Shown: positions 26,731 through 34,405, numbered from the stretch's first letter. The stretch: DNA of 64,000 nt from GCA-003244245 sp050700115 (GCA_050700115.1 JBOHGG010000021.1:1-64000); one strand, 5' to 3'. A program made the numbers and translations. The notes: generated by a model from the letters alone, not told the origin.

Positions 26731-27231
26731 ATGGAACATAGCGTGCGCAACCTGGGGCGGGCTCTCGTCGTGATCGTCGACGACCGGGTGGCGCACGGTG
26801 AGCACGAGGACTCCACTGGTCCGCTGGTCACCGAGCTGCTCGAGGAGGCCGGCTTCGTCGTCGACGGTTCGGTGGTGGTGGCCGGTGAATCGGTGGACAT
26901 CCGCAACGCGCTGAACACCGCGGTGATCGGTGGCGTCGACCTGGTGGTGACCGTCGGCGGTACCGGGGTGTCTCCGCGCGATGTCACTCCGGACGCCACG
27001 GCCGGGGTGCTGGACCGCCCGGTACCGGGCATCGCCGAGGCCATCCGCGCCTCCGGGCTCGCCGCTGGCGCCGTGGATGCGGGCCTGTCCCGCGGGATGG
27101 CCGGGGTGTCGGGTAGCACCCTGGTGGTCAACCTGGCGCCATCGAGGGCGGCAGTCCGCGATGGGATGGCCACCCTCACGCCGCTGGTCGGACGGGTGAT
27201 CGACGAGCTGTCCTGGCCGGATCAGGACTGA
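26731..27231 (+). CDS. moaB: MoaB/Mog-type molybdenum cofactor protein
   Basis: ATG 26731 starts a 166-residue MogA/MoaB-fold protein with LVVTVGGTGVSPRDVTPDAT (molybdopterin-binding TGGTG-type loop) and PGIAEAIRASGL and GVSGSTLVVNLAPSR. These proteins adenylate molybdopterin or bind it. The position after mprAB-pepD corresponds to moaB2 of M. tuberculosis. The 100-base gap to pepD leaves room for its own promoter. A molybdopterin molybdenumtransferase (moeA) lies 4.4 kb downstream. Confidence 0.85.
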   Translation: MEHSVRNLGRALVVIVDDRVAHGEHEDSTGPLVTELLEEAGFVVDGSVVVAGESVDIRNALNTAVIGGVDLVVTVGGTGVSPRDVTPDATAGVLDRPVPGIAEAIRASGLAAGAVDAGLSRGMAGVSGSTLVVNLAPSRAAVRDGMATLTPLVGRVIDELSWPDQD

Positions 27232-27276
27232 GCGGCAGCACGGAAAAGCTCCCACCGCGACAAAGCTCCCACCGCG

Positions 27277-27309
27277 GCGGGCCCGAACGGATTGCCGTGG
27301 CGGGCCCGC
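27277..27309. terminator. Bidirectional hairpin between convergent genes
   Basis: GCGGGCCCG (27277-27285) and CGGGCCCGC (27301-27309) are perfect inverted complements with a 15-base loop. The hairpin lies between moaB (plus, ends 27231) and the helical-repeat gene (minus, ends 27322). A direct repeat of AAGCTCCCACCGCG precedes it at about 27246-27276. No U-tract, as is common in actinomycetes. Confidence 0.55.
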
Positions 27310-27321
27310 AGGGTGGGCGGT

Positions 27322-27774
27322 TCAGGGCTTGCCGTTCACTCTGCCGTTCCGGCTCAGCGCATCCTCCACCAGCTGGCTCATGTTCTCGATCCGGTCGTGG
27401 TAACGCCCGCCGGTGGCCTTGTCCACAGTGGAGACGGCGGCCTCGAAGCCCTGGACTGCGATGGGAACGGCCTTCTCGACGTAGGGTGCGGCCTTCTCCA
27501 TGGCCTGCTCGACGATCGGGCCGGCCGTTTCCGCGACCTTCTCGGCGTAGGGGCCGGCCTTGTTGATGGCTTGCTCGACGAGCGCAGGGGCCTTCTCCCT
27601 GGCCTGCTCGACGTAGGGGCCGGCCATCTCCTTCGCCTGCTCGACGTAGGGGCCGGCCATCTCCTTCGCCTGCTCGACGTAGGGGCCGGCCTTATCCATG
27701 GCTTGTGCAACCAGAGGGCCAGCCACCTCGATGGCCTGACCCATCATGTCCTTGATCTTGTCCGTTAGCGTCAT
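27322..27774 (-). CDS. Amphipathic helical-repeat protein (MT0933-like antitoxin motif)
   Basis: ATG 27774 gives 150 residues. Most of the protein is tandem 11-residue units such as AGPYVEQAKEM, AGPYVEQAREK, AGPIVEQAMEK, which predict one long amphipathic helix like LEA or apolipoprotein repeats. The C-terminus DKATGGRYHDRIENMSQLVE is like the MT0933/Rv0909 family, often labelled antitoxin. No toxin partner adjoins. A role at membranes or in stress protection is my inference. Confidence 0.7.
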   Translation of the reverse strand: MTLTDKIKDMMGQAIEVAGPLVAQAMDKAGPYVEQAKEMAGPYVEQAKEMAGPYVEQAREKAPALVEQAINKAGPYAEKVAETAGPIVEQAMEKAAPYVEKAVPIAVQGFEAAVSTVDKATGGRYHDRIENMSQLVEDALSRNGRVNGKP

Positions 27775-27891
27775 GTTCGGCGCCCTTCCGCTCGTGGTGG
27801 GAAACCACCATCCTGGCACTGGGATGGAGTAGCGGGAAGTGATCGGTACCGCGCTATCCCATGGGATCACGCGGTCGGGAGGATTGTCATC

Positions 27892-28059
27892 GTGCAGGAG
27901 AACGCGATTGACCGCAAGAGAAGGCTGCACCGGGTGTTCGGAGATGTGTTACCCGACAGCACCTCAGACGACCGACCCCCTCAGGAGAACGAAGATCCCG
28001 ACGAGCGCGACCGTTGGCTACGGGACAACCGCCCCCCACATCATGACCCCGCCGGGTGA
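27892..28059 (+). CDS. Small charged protein, 55 residues
   Basis: GTG 27892 follows GGGAGGA at 8-base spacing and reads to TGA 28057-28059: VQENAIDRKRRLHRVFGDVL, then PDSTSDDRPPQENEDPDERD and RWLRDNRPPHHD. Length and composition are unlike chance, and short actinomycete proteins with the same RVFGDVLP and NRPPHH signatures exist. It is highly charged, with no membrane segment or cysteine. Its stop abuts the mscL stop on the other strand with no gap. Function unknown. Confidence 0.65.
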   Translation: MQENAIDRKRRLHRVFGDVLPDSTSDDRPPQENEDPDERDRWLRDNRPPHHDPAG

Positions 28060-28443
28060 TCAACTCCGCTGCTGGGTGCGCAACAGATCGCGGATCTCCA
28101 CCAGGACTTCGGCCTCGCTAAGCCCGGTGAGCTCCTCCGGTGCGGGTTTGGAGTACCGGCCCACGAGCCTGCTCATCGGGACGACGACAAGGAAGTAGAC
28201 CACCACCGCAGTGATCAAGAAGGTGATGACCGCGCCGATGAACGCCCCGTAGCTGAACTCCTGGCCGCTGACGATGAACTTGCCGCCCACCTCCCCGCCC
28301 CCGGTGAACACTGCGATCAGCGGGGTGATGAAGGACTCGGTGAACTGCGTGATCAGCGCGACGAACGCGGTGCCGATCACCACCGCGATCGCGAGCTCGA
28401 TGATATTGCCTCGGAGGATGAAGTCCCGGAACCCCTTGATCAT
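28060..28443 (-). CDS. mscL: Large-conductance mechanosensitive channel MscL
   Basis: The 127-residue protein starts MIKGFRDFILRGNIIELAIA, the classic amphipathic S1 helix plus pore helix TM1 (AVVIGTAFVALITQFTESFI). A periplasmic loop is followed by TM2 (FITAVVVYFLVVVPMSRLV-like) and the C-terminal helix bundle (LTGLSEAEVLVEIRDLLRTQ). MscL forms a pentamer that opens under membrane tension to release solutes on hypo-osmotic shock. Neighbours match the mycobacterial order (moaB2, mscL). Confidence 0.95.
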   Translation of the reverse strand: MIKGFRDFILRGNIIELAIAVVIGTAFVALITQFTESFITPLIAVFTGGGEVGGKFIVSGQEFSYGAFIGAVITFLITAVVVYFLVVVPMSRLVGRYSKPAPEELTGLSEAEVLVEIRDLLRTQQRS

Positions 28444-28494
28444 GTGACCACCCCCCTATGGTCGGGCAGGCGGCCCGCCTGCCGCGCTGCTTCC

Positions 28495-29178
28495 TTAGTG
28501 GACGGTAACGGTCAGGGTCTGGGATAGCGAGGCTGCCGCGACCCGAGTCGCCGCCGCGGGGTCGAGCGCGACCAGCACCAGCCGGCCGTCCCGCGCGCCG
28601 GTGCGGGGACCGGCTTCCAGCACCGCGAGCACCTGGGCACTGCGGGCCAGGACCACCGGCTCGTCCTGCCGTTCGCCGACGGTCACCACGTCTACCGCGG
28701 CACCGGGATGCAGCAGGGCGGCGATGTCCGGATCGGCAAGCCGCAGCGGGACGCTCACCGCGTCCGGGCTTGCCGGGACCGTTCGGGCAAGATCGGGGCC
28801 GGTCAGCCGCACATCGGTCAGGGCCTCACCGCGCCGGACCGGTGCGGCCAGCGTCCGGCCCAGCACGGTGGCCGGGGTCCGGGCGGCGCCGTCGGGTACC
28901 ACCGGCGCGGGTAGCCCGCGCGTCGTCACCTCGGTTGCCTCGAGCACGGTGCCCGGAGCCAGGTCTCGGGCAGCGACCACCACCTCGACAGCGGATCCCT
29001 TCCCCGGGCTCAGCGCCAGCACCGCGGCGACAGCGACGAGCACCACGGCGGCCGCCCGGCGCAGCAGCAGTGTGCGGCCGAACCCGGACCCACGCCACAG
29101 CACGTCCCATCGCTCCCGCAGCAGCGGCGCCAACGTGCGCGGATTGCTGGGATGTGGCCTCGGCTGCCATCGCCCCAT
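28495..29178 (-). CDS. SAF-domain membrane protein (CpaB/RcpC-like)
   Basis: The 227-residue protein has a basic N-terminal cytoplasmic part, one transmembrane helix (AAAVVLVAVAAVLALSPG, about residues 43-60), then a SAF domain (VEVVVAARDLAPGTVLEATE, VRRGEALTDVRLTG) and an RcpC-like tail (VDVVTVGERQDEPVVLARSA). SAF proteins of this type lie outside the membrane and in other bacteria help assemble Flp pili; no pilus genes are near. It is on the same strand as mscL, 52 bases upstream. Confidence 0.8.
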   Translation of the reverse strand: MGRWQPRPHPSNPRTLAPLLRERWDVLWRGSGFGRTLLLRRAAAVVLVAVAAVLALSPGKGSAVEVVVAARDLAPGTVLEATEVTTRGLPAPVVPDGAARTPATVLGRTLAAPVRRGEALTDVRLTGPDLARTVPASPDAVSVPLRLADPDIAALLHPGAAVDVVTVGERQDEPVVLARSAQVLAVLEAGPRTGARDGRLVLVALDPAAATRVAAASLSQTLTVTVH

Positions 29179-29341
29179 TTCTCGCCTCCCGATCCTGTTG
29201 TCGCGTTGAGGATCGCGACGCTAGACAAGATCGGGCCGCTGCCGCAGACCCGGAACGCCCGGTTGTGGACAACCAGGTGGGTGGGGACAACTTCCAGGTC
29301 GTGTCGCGCAGATCTTCAGACTGATGACCAGCTCTACAGTT

Positions 29342-29401
29342 CCCGAACTCGACAGCGGAGCTGTCCGGGATTGATCGAACAGCTCCGCTGTCGAGCTCGG
29401 G
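29342..29401. terminator. 23-bp-arm palindrome downstream of the FmdB-like gene
   Basis: CCCGAACTCGACAGCGGAGC... (29342-29364) and its inverted partner (29379-29401) pair over 23 bp with one mismatch that would be a G-U pair in RNA; the loop is 14 bases. It lies 22 bases after the stop of the minus-strand gene at 29423, so it is well placed as its terminator. Same sequence family as the hairpins at 850, 4389 and 8557. Confidence 0.65.
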
Positions 29402-29422
29402 GGACTGTAGAGCACCCCCCGG

Positions 29423-29821
29423 TCAGGAGGAGGCGGCTGTCGGAGTGGTAGTGGACTCCGATGATGCCGAGGCGGGCCCGGACTTCGATTCGGAGGCCGA
29501 CCCTGACGAGGTGGACCCTGACTCTGATCCCGGCTTGGGCTTGCCGTTCGAACTGGACTCGGACTTGCCGTTCGAACTGGACTCGGACTTGCCGTTCGAA
29601 CTGGACTCGGACTTGCCGTTCGAACCCGACTCGGCCCCGTTGCCAGCGCGGCTGTCGTTGCGGTAGAAGCCGCTGCCCTTGAAGACGATGCCCACCGACG
29701 AGAACAGCTTGCGCAGCCGGCCGGAGCACTCAGGGCAGTCGGTCAACGACGAGTCGGTGAACTTCTGCACGGTCTCGAAGTGGTGCTCACACGCGGTGCA
29801 CGCGTAGGAGTAAGTCGGCAC
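29423..29821 (-). CDS. FmdB-type zinc ribbon protein, Ruc-like redox-regulated chaperone
   Basis: The 132-residue protein begins MPTYSYACTACEHHFETVQK, and DCPECSGRLRKLF completes the two CxxC zinc knuckles. After residue 55 it is a Ser/Gly/Asn/Lys-rich disordered tail with four SSNGKSES repeats. The M. tuberculosis homologue Rv0991c (Ruc) has this build, is controlled by HrcA and acts as an oxidation-activated holdase. Here a CIRCE operator sits 16 bases upstream, which supports the same role. It follows 5-formyltetrahydrofolate cyclo-ligase, again as in mycobacteria. Confidence 0.82.
   Translation of the reverse strand: MPTYSYACTACEHHFETVQKFTDSSLTDCPECSGRLRKLFSSVGIVFKGSGFYRNDSRAGNGAESGSNGKSESSSNGKSESSSNGKSESSSNGKPKPGSESGSTSSGSASESKSGPASASSESTTTPTAASS
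29541..29636 (-). repeat. Four tandem 24-bp coding repeats in the FmdB-like gene
   Basis: Units 29541-29564, 29565-29588 and 29589-29612 are identical; 29613-29636 differs at a few bases. Each encodes 8 residues (SSNGKSES in protein order). They extend the disordered tail and could vary in number by slippage. Confidence 0.9.
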
Positions 29822-29837
29822 GTCTCGCCTCCACGTA

Positions 29838-29864
29838 CTAGCACTCTGCGCACGAGAGTGCTAG
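29838..29864. promoter_or_regulatory. CIRCE element (HrcA operator)
   Basis: CTAGCACTC (29838-29846), a 9-base spacer, and GAGTGCTAG (29856-29864) form the exact CIRCE layout (consensus TTAGCACTC-N9-GAGTGCTAA) with a perfect inverted repeat. It lies 16 bases before the start of the FmdB-like gene (29821, minus strand) and implies HrcA-controlled, heat-inducible expression. The hrcA gene is not in the window. Confidence 0.88.
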
Positions 29865-29953
29865 TAGCGATGATAGCAAGACCGCCGCCGTGGCCGGTCG
29901 CGTGGACGCTCCTCCTGACGGCCACGCGCAGTGCGACCTGCGGCCAGTCGGCC

Positions 29954-30553
29954 TCAGTAGGGCAGCGGGAGCAGCCCCCGACGCGGGGTCAGTGCCGCGC
30001 TGACCGGGACATCGTGCGGTTGCGCCGGCAGCGAGGCGAGTACCTCGTCGTCCCGAACGATGGCCACCAGCGGGGTGCCTGGAGCCGCCAGCGGCAGCGT
30101 CCGGTCGTAGTATCCGCCGCCACGGCCCAGCCGAACCCCGTGCCGGTCCACTGCCAGCGCCGGCACCAGCACCAGGACCGCGGTGGCGATCGCCGCGCAA
30201 CCCAGCTGCGGCCCGGCCGGCTCATAGAGCCCGAGCGGGCCAACCCGAAGTGATTCCGCGCCGGTGTACTCGGCCCAATCCAGCGGCGCCGCAAGACCGG
30301 CAGCGACACCGTCCACGGGGGTACCGACCACGGGCAGCAGCACCTGGCAGCCGCGGCGCACCAGGCCGTCGAGCAGCGCGGGCGAACCCGGCTCGGCGCC
30401 GACCGGCCAGTAGGCACAGACCGTGCCGGGCAGCCCCAGCGGTAGCCGGACCGCCGCCAGCGCGGCCGCCTCAGCCTCCCGCACCGCCACCGGCACCGCC
30501 CGCCGCGCCGCGGATATCCGCCGCCGCCACTCCCACTTGGCGATCTCGTCCAC
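29954..30553 (-). CDS. 5-formyltetrahydrofolate cyclo-ligase
   Basis: The enzyme converts 5-formyl-THF with ATP to 5,10-methenyl-THF. The C-terminal signature is clear: LVLVPALAVDRHGVRLGRGG, GYYDRTLPL, then PLVAIVRDDEVLASLPAQPH and a final LPY. The basic N-terminal WEWRRRISAARRAVP binds ATP. GTG 30553 is taken as start because the longer frame would begin at ATG 30580 inside a palindrome. It lies 130 bases upstream of the FmdB-like gene; the same pair is adjacent in M. tuberculosis (Rv0992c-Rv0991c). Divergent from galU. Confidence 0.88.
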   Translation of the reverse strand: MDEIAKWEWRRRISAARRAVPVAVREAEAAALAAVRLPLGLPGTVCAYWPVGAEPGSPALLDGLVRRGCQVLLPVVGTPVDGVAAGLAAPLDWAEYTGAESLRVGPLGLYEPAGPQLGCAAIATAVLVLVPALAVDRHGVRLGRGGGYYDRTLPLAAPGTPLVAIVRDDEVLASLPAQPHDVPVSAALTPRRGLLPLPY

Positions 30554-30576
30554 GCACACCGCCCACCACACCGCCC

Positions 30577-30631
30577 ACATGGAGACTTATCGCAGTTACC
30601 GACGCCCGGTAACTGCGATAAGTCTCCATGT
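30577..30631. repeat. Perfect 25-bp-arm palindrome between divergent genes
   Basis: Arms 30577-30601 and 30607-30631 are perfect inverted complements over 25 bp (core TGGAGACTTATCGCAGTTAC) with a 5-base loop. It is notably AT-richer than the surroundings. It sits between the cyclo-ligase gene (minus) and galU (plus), so it could be an operator for either, a cruciform, or a copy of a dispersed palindromic repeat. Confidence 0.85.
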
Positions 30632-30687
30632 CGCGCCTGGGTGGACGCCAACGCGTGGTGCGCTGGGGGTCGATAGGGTCGTGCGTT

Positions 30688-31605
30688 ATGAGCTCTCCGA
30701 TTCGTGGCACACCCGGCTACCGAGCGTTGCGCACCGCGGTGGTGCCGGCCGCTGGGCTGGGCACCCGGTTCCTGCCGGCCACCAAGACCGTGCCCAAGGA
30801 GCTGCTGCCGGTGGTCGACACCCCGGCGATCGAATACATCGCGGCGGAGGCGGCGCAGGCCGGTGCCGACCGGCTCGTGCTCGTCGTCTCGCCGGGCAAG
30901 GAGTCGGTGGCGGCGTACTTCGACCCCAGCGCGGATCTGGAGGCCGAACTGCGCGGGCGGGACAAGGACGCGTTACTGGCAAAGGTGCGCCGGGCACCCG
31001 GGCTGATCCGCGTCGAGGTCGCGCTGCAGCACAAACCGTTGGGTCTCGGGCACGCGGTGGGCTGCGCCGAGCCGTTGCTGGCCGAATCCGACGATGCCGT
31101 GGCTGTCCTGCTGCCCGACGATTTCGTGCTGCCCACCGGGGTGCTGACCAGGATGGCGGCGATCCGCCAGCGGTATGGCGGCAGCGTGCTGTGCGCCTTT
31201 GACGTCCCGCGGGAGCAGATCTCTGCCTACGGGGTGTTCACCATCGAGGACACCGACGTCGCTGACGTCAAACGGGTGCACGGGATGGTGGAGAAGCCGT
31301 CACCCGAGGCGGCGCCGTCCACGTTGGCTGCGGCCGGTCGCTACCTGCTGGACCGGGCGGTGTTCGACGCGCTGCACCGGATCGACCCCGGGGTAGGTGG
31401 CGAGCTACAGCTCACCGATGCCGTGGCGTTGCTGATCGACGAGGGCCATCCGGTGCACGTCGTGGTGCACCGCGGCGAGCGCCACGACCTGGGCAATCCG
31501 GCCGGCCTCCTTCGGGCTTCGGTGGACTTCGCGCTTTCGGATCCCGATATTGGCCCTGGCCTGCTGACATGGTTGCGCGAGAGGGTGGAGCAGGAGACCG
31601 CGTGA
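30688..31605 (+). CDS. galU: UTP-glucose-1-phosphate uridylyltransferase GalU
   Basis: ATG 30688 gives 305 residues. The nucleotide-binding signature is VVPAAGLGTRFLPATKTVPK followed by ELLPVVDTPAIEYI; downstream are GLGHAVGCAEPLL, VLLPDDFVL and VHGMVEKP. It makes UDP-glucose for cell-wall polysaccharide, trehalose and glycolipid synthesis. moeA starts within its stop codon (GTGA overlap), so the two are translated together. Order galU-moeA-rimJ is as in mycobacteria. Confidence 0.92.
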   Translation: MSSPIRGTPGYRALRTAVVPAAGLGTRFLPATKTVPKELLPVVDTPAIEYIAAEAAQAGADRLVLVVSPGKESVAAYFDPSADLEAELRGRDKDALLAKVRRAPGLIRVEVALQHKPLGLGHAVGCAEPLLAESDDAVAVLLPDDFVLPTGVLTRMAAIRQRYGGSVLCAFDVPREQISAYGVFTIEDTDVADVKRVHGMVEKPSPEAAPSTLAAAGRYLLDRAVFDALHRIDPGVGGELQLTDAVALLIDEGHPVHVVVHRGERHDLGNPAGLLRASVDFALSDPDIGPGLLTWLRERVEQETA

Positions 31606-32825
31606 GGTCGCTGGACGAGCAGCTCGGGCGGGTGCTGGAGGCCGCGGTGCGTCCGGCTCCAGTGCGGGTGGCGATCTCCGAGGCACAGGGGATGCTGTGC
31701 GCTGAGGAAGTCGTGGCCCAGCGCGCGCTACCCGGGTTCGACCAGGCGGCGGTCGACGGGTACGCGGTGCGCAGCGTGGACGTCACGGAGGTCCCGACCA
31801 CCTTGCCGGTGGTCGGTGAGATCGCGGCGGGCTCGCGGCAGCCGATGCGGCTGCAGCCCGGCCAAGCAGTCCGGGTGGCTACCGGCTCGGCGCTGCCGGC
31901 CCTGGCCGATGCCGTCGTCCCGCTGGGGCACACCGAGGACGGGGTGGCCCATGCGGCGCGGGTCACCGTGACGCGCGCCGTCCCTTCCCGGGCCTACGTG
32001 CGCCGCGCCGGGGAGGATGTGCAGACCGGCGACGTCGCGGTGCGTCCTGGTTCGGTGATCGGCTCGGCGCAGGTGGGGCTGCTCGCCGCAGTGGGACGGG
32101 CCAAGGTGCGGGTGCACCCGCGACCCCGGCTGTCGGTGCTGTCGGTCGGCGACGAGCTGGTCGACGTGGATCGCACCCCGGGCGCCGGGCAGCTCTATGA
32201 CGTCAATTCCTACGCTTTGGCCGCGGCCGCCCGCGATGCCGGCGCCGAGGTACACCGGGTCGGGATCGTGCCCAGCGATCCGTCCCGGCTGCGCGACGCG
32301 GTGGAGGGCAGGCTGCTGCTCTCCGAGATCGTGGTGGTGACCGGAGCGGCCGGCGGGTCCACGGGTGACGAGATTCATGGTGCGCTGGCTGAGCTCGGAC
32401 CGCTGGATGTCGGGCGGGTGGCCATGCATCCCGGTTCGGTGCAGGGCTTCGGCCGGCTCGGCCCTGACTCGGTGCCTACCTTCTTGCTGCCGAGCAATCC
32501 GATCAGCGCGCTGGTGGTCTTCGAGGTGCTGGTGCGGCCACTGATCCGGCTCGCGTTGGGCAAGCGCAATCCCCACCGTCGCACCATCACTGCCCAGCTG
32601 TTGTCGCCGGTGACGTCGGTTGCAGGTCGGCGCGGGTTCCTGCGCGGCCAGTTGCTGCGCGATCCCGATACCGGCGAGTACCTGGTGCAGCCCCTCGGTA
32701 TCTCCGGTGCCCATCTTTTGACTTCGCTGGCTGAGGCGAACTGCCTGATCCTCGTCGACGCCGACACAATTGAGGTGTCGGTCGGCGAGGAGGTTGTGGT
32801 GAGTTTCCTGGCCCAGCGAGGCTGA
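31602..32825 (+). CDS. moeA: Molybdopterin molybdenumtransferase MoeA (Glp-like)
   Basis: The 407-residue product begins at GTG 31602. Domains in order: MoeA N-terminal part with GFDQAAVDGYAVRSVDV, the beta-barrel (AGSRQPMRLQPGQAVRVATG), the MoCF-binding domain (LSVLSVGDELVDVDRTPGAG, VVTGAAGGSTGDEI), and C-terminal barrel from PSNPISALVVFEVLVRPLIR. It inserts molybdate into adenylated molybdopterin. In actinomycetes a MoeA paralogue (Glp) binds SepX/GlpR and joins the divisome; sepX lies two genes downstream, so this copy may be that Glp. Confidence 0.88.
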   Translation: MRSLDEQLGRVLEAAVRPAPVRVAISEAQGMLCAEEVVAQRALPGFDQAAVDGYAVRSVDVTEVPTTLPVVGEIAAGSRQPMRLQPGQAVRVATGSALPALADAVVPLGHTEDGVAHAARVTVTRAVPSRAYVRRAGEDVQTGDVAVRPGSVIGSAQVGLLAAVGRAKVRVHPRPRLSVLSVGDELVDVDRTPGAGQLYDVNSYALAAAARDAGAEVHRVGIVPSDPSRLRDAVEGRLLLSEIVVVTGAAGGSTGDEIHGALAELGPLDVGRVAMHPGSVQGFGRLGPDSVPTFLLPSNPISALVVFEVLVRPLIRLALGKRNPHRRTITAQLLSPVTSVAGRRGFLRGQLLRDPDTGEYLVQPLGISGAHLLTSLAEANCLILVDADTIEVSVGEEVVVSFLAQRG

Positions 32826-32826
32826 T

Positions 32827-33492
32827 GTGTCCGCATTCGGGTTCACTGACCGGCCTGCGGGTCGCCATCCCGGTTGGCCCGCTCGGCTTGGCCCGATGCA
32901 GGTCGCTGCAGGCCAGGTCGCGCTGCGCCCGGTGCGCCTGCGCGATGGCTCGGCGTGGAGCCGGTTGCGGCTGCGCGACGAGGCATACCTGCGCCCATGG
33001 GAGCCCGAATCGGAGGGCGCCTGGGCGGAGCGCTCCACCACCATGGCCTGGCCGGTGATCTGCAGCGGGCAGCGCGCGACGGCCCGGCGCGGGCAGGCCC
33101 TGCCGTTTGCCATCACGCTGGACGGCCAGCTCGTCGGGCAGCTGACCCTGGGCAACGTGGTGCGGGGCTCGTTGCGTTCGGCCTGGGTCGGCTACTGGGT
33201 GGAGTCGGCTGCGGCCGGGGGTGGTATCGCGACCGGGGCGGTGGCGTTGGCGGTGGACCACGCGTTCGGACCCGTGGGGCTGCACCGGGTCGAGGCCACG
33301 GTGCGCCCGGAGAACGTGGCCAGCCTCCGCGTACTCGCCAAGCTCGGGTTCCGCGACGAGGGTCTGCTCCGGCGTTACCTGGAGGTGGACGGCGCCTGGC
33401 GGGACCATCAGTTGCTGGCGTTGACCGCCGAGGAGGTCGGCGCCGGGCTGGTGTCGCGACTGATCCGCGCAGGCCACGCCCACCACCCCTGA
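32827..33492 (+). CDS. rimJ: RimJ-like GNAT N-acetyltransferase
   Basis: GTG 32827 starts one base after the moeA stop. The 221-residue GNAT protein has VALRPVRLRDGSAWSRLRLR, WAERSTTMAW, GQLTLGNVVRGSLRSAWVGY, the acetyl-CoA loop ESAAAGGGIATGAVALAVDH and GLHRVEATVRPENVASLRVL, which are hallmarks of ribosomal-protein N-acetyltransferases. It is placed as in mycobacterial galU-moeA-rimJ. The real substrate cannot be told from sequence. Confidence 0.88.
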   Translation: MSAFGFTDRPAGRHPGWPARLGPMQVAAGQVALRPVRLRDGSAWSRLRLRDEAYLRPWEPESEGAWAERSTTMAWPVICSGQRATARRGQALPFAITLDGQLVGQLTLGNVVRGSLRSAWVGYWVESAAAGGGIATGAVALAVDHAFGPVGLHRVEATVRPENVASLRVLAKLGFRDEGLLRRYLEVDGAWRDHQLLALTAEEVGAGLVSRLIRAGHAHHP

Positions 33493-33661
33493 ACCCCAAA
33501 CCCTCCAACCCCGGCGTGTCCGCGCCTGATGCACGGTGTGTCGCGCTCTGGTGCACGCGATCATCACCGGCGCGCCTCCGAGATCCGGGTGTCTGCGCTA
33601 GCTACCGTGACCCGCAGTAGTGCAGGCCGCTCGTGATGACCGACTGGGTAGGGGGCTAGGA

Positions 33662-34369
33662 GTGCCCAGCTCGCTGATCTTCGCGGCGCTGGCGGTGGCA
33701 TGGCTCGTTGTCCTTGTCCCGATGGTCGCGAAGCGACGGCAAGAGGTGGCACGCACTGCAGAGTCTGCGCTTGCGTCTCGGGTGCTGCGCCGGCCAGATC
33801 TTTCCCGCGCGGCACTGATGCACGATCAGGAGGTGCCCATGATCGGCGAACGGATCGCGGAGCGGGAGCCCGCCTCGTATGAGCGCCGGTACCGACCGGG
33901 CCGCGGTGGCTATGACCCGGAGGTCGCCGCACAGGTGGCCCGAGCGAGATACGTGTTCCGGCAGCGGGTGGTGCTCGGTCTGGCGGTCGGAGCAGTCGCC
34001 ACCCTGGTGCTGGCGCCGACGGCGTCGAGCCTGCTGTGGTGGCTGCATGCTGCGTTGGATATGACGGTGATCGGTTATCTGGGATACCTGCGCCTGCAGG
34101 TGCGTATCGAAGAGGAGGTGCGGCAACGTCGAGCCGAGCGGTTGGCTGGTTCCCGTGCCAGCATGCCCGCGTCCGACGTCGCGGAGGAGGCACCGGTTGA
34201 CGCCGCCCACCATGAGGAAGAACCGGTCGAGGAGCCGTCGGCTCGGTCTGGCGCGTTGCCCCCACCGCACCCCACTGCCGTCGCGCTCGACCTCGACGAC
34301 GAAGACCCGACGTTCGACGAGCTGAAGCCCACCTTCGAGCCGCGGTACCGGCGAGCGGCCGGCGAGTAG
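33662..34369 (+). CDS. sepX: Divisome protein SepX/GlpR
   Basis: GTG 33662 gives 235 residues. The start VPSSLIFAALAVAWLVVLVP followed by MVAKRRQEVARTAESALASR is the SepX signature: an N-terminal membrane helix and a basic cytoplasmic segment with the family RVLRRP motif. Two further hydrophobic stretches (VVLGLAVGAVATLVLAPTAS, LLWWLHAALDMTVIGYLGYL) precede an acidic tail. In Streptomyces SepX organises FtsZ at division sites, and in corynebacteria the related GlpR anchors Glp to FtsZ. moeA/glp is two genes upstream. Confidence 0.85.
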   Translation: MPSSLIFAALAVAWLVVLVPMVAKRRQEVARTAESALASRVLRRPDLSRAALMHDQEVPMIGERIAEREPASYERRYRPGRGGYDPEVAAQVARARYVFRQRVVLGLAVGAVATLVLAPTASSLLWWLHAALDMTVIGYLGYLRLQVRIEEEVRQRRAERLAGSRASMPASDVAEEAPVDAAHHEEEPVEEPSARSGALPPPHPTAVALDLDDEDPTFDELKPTFEPRYRRAAGE

Positions 34370-34405
34370 TCGACCACCGGCTGCTAAGCTCGGCCCGCAC
34401 CGCGA

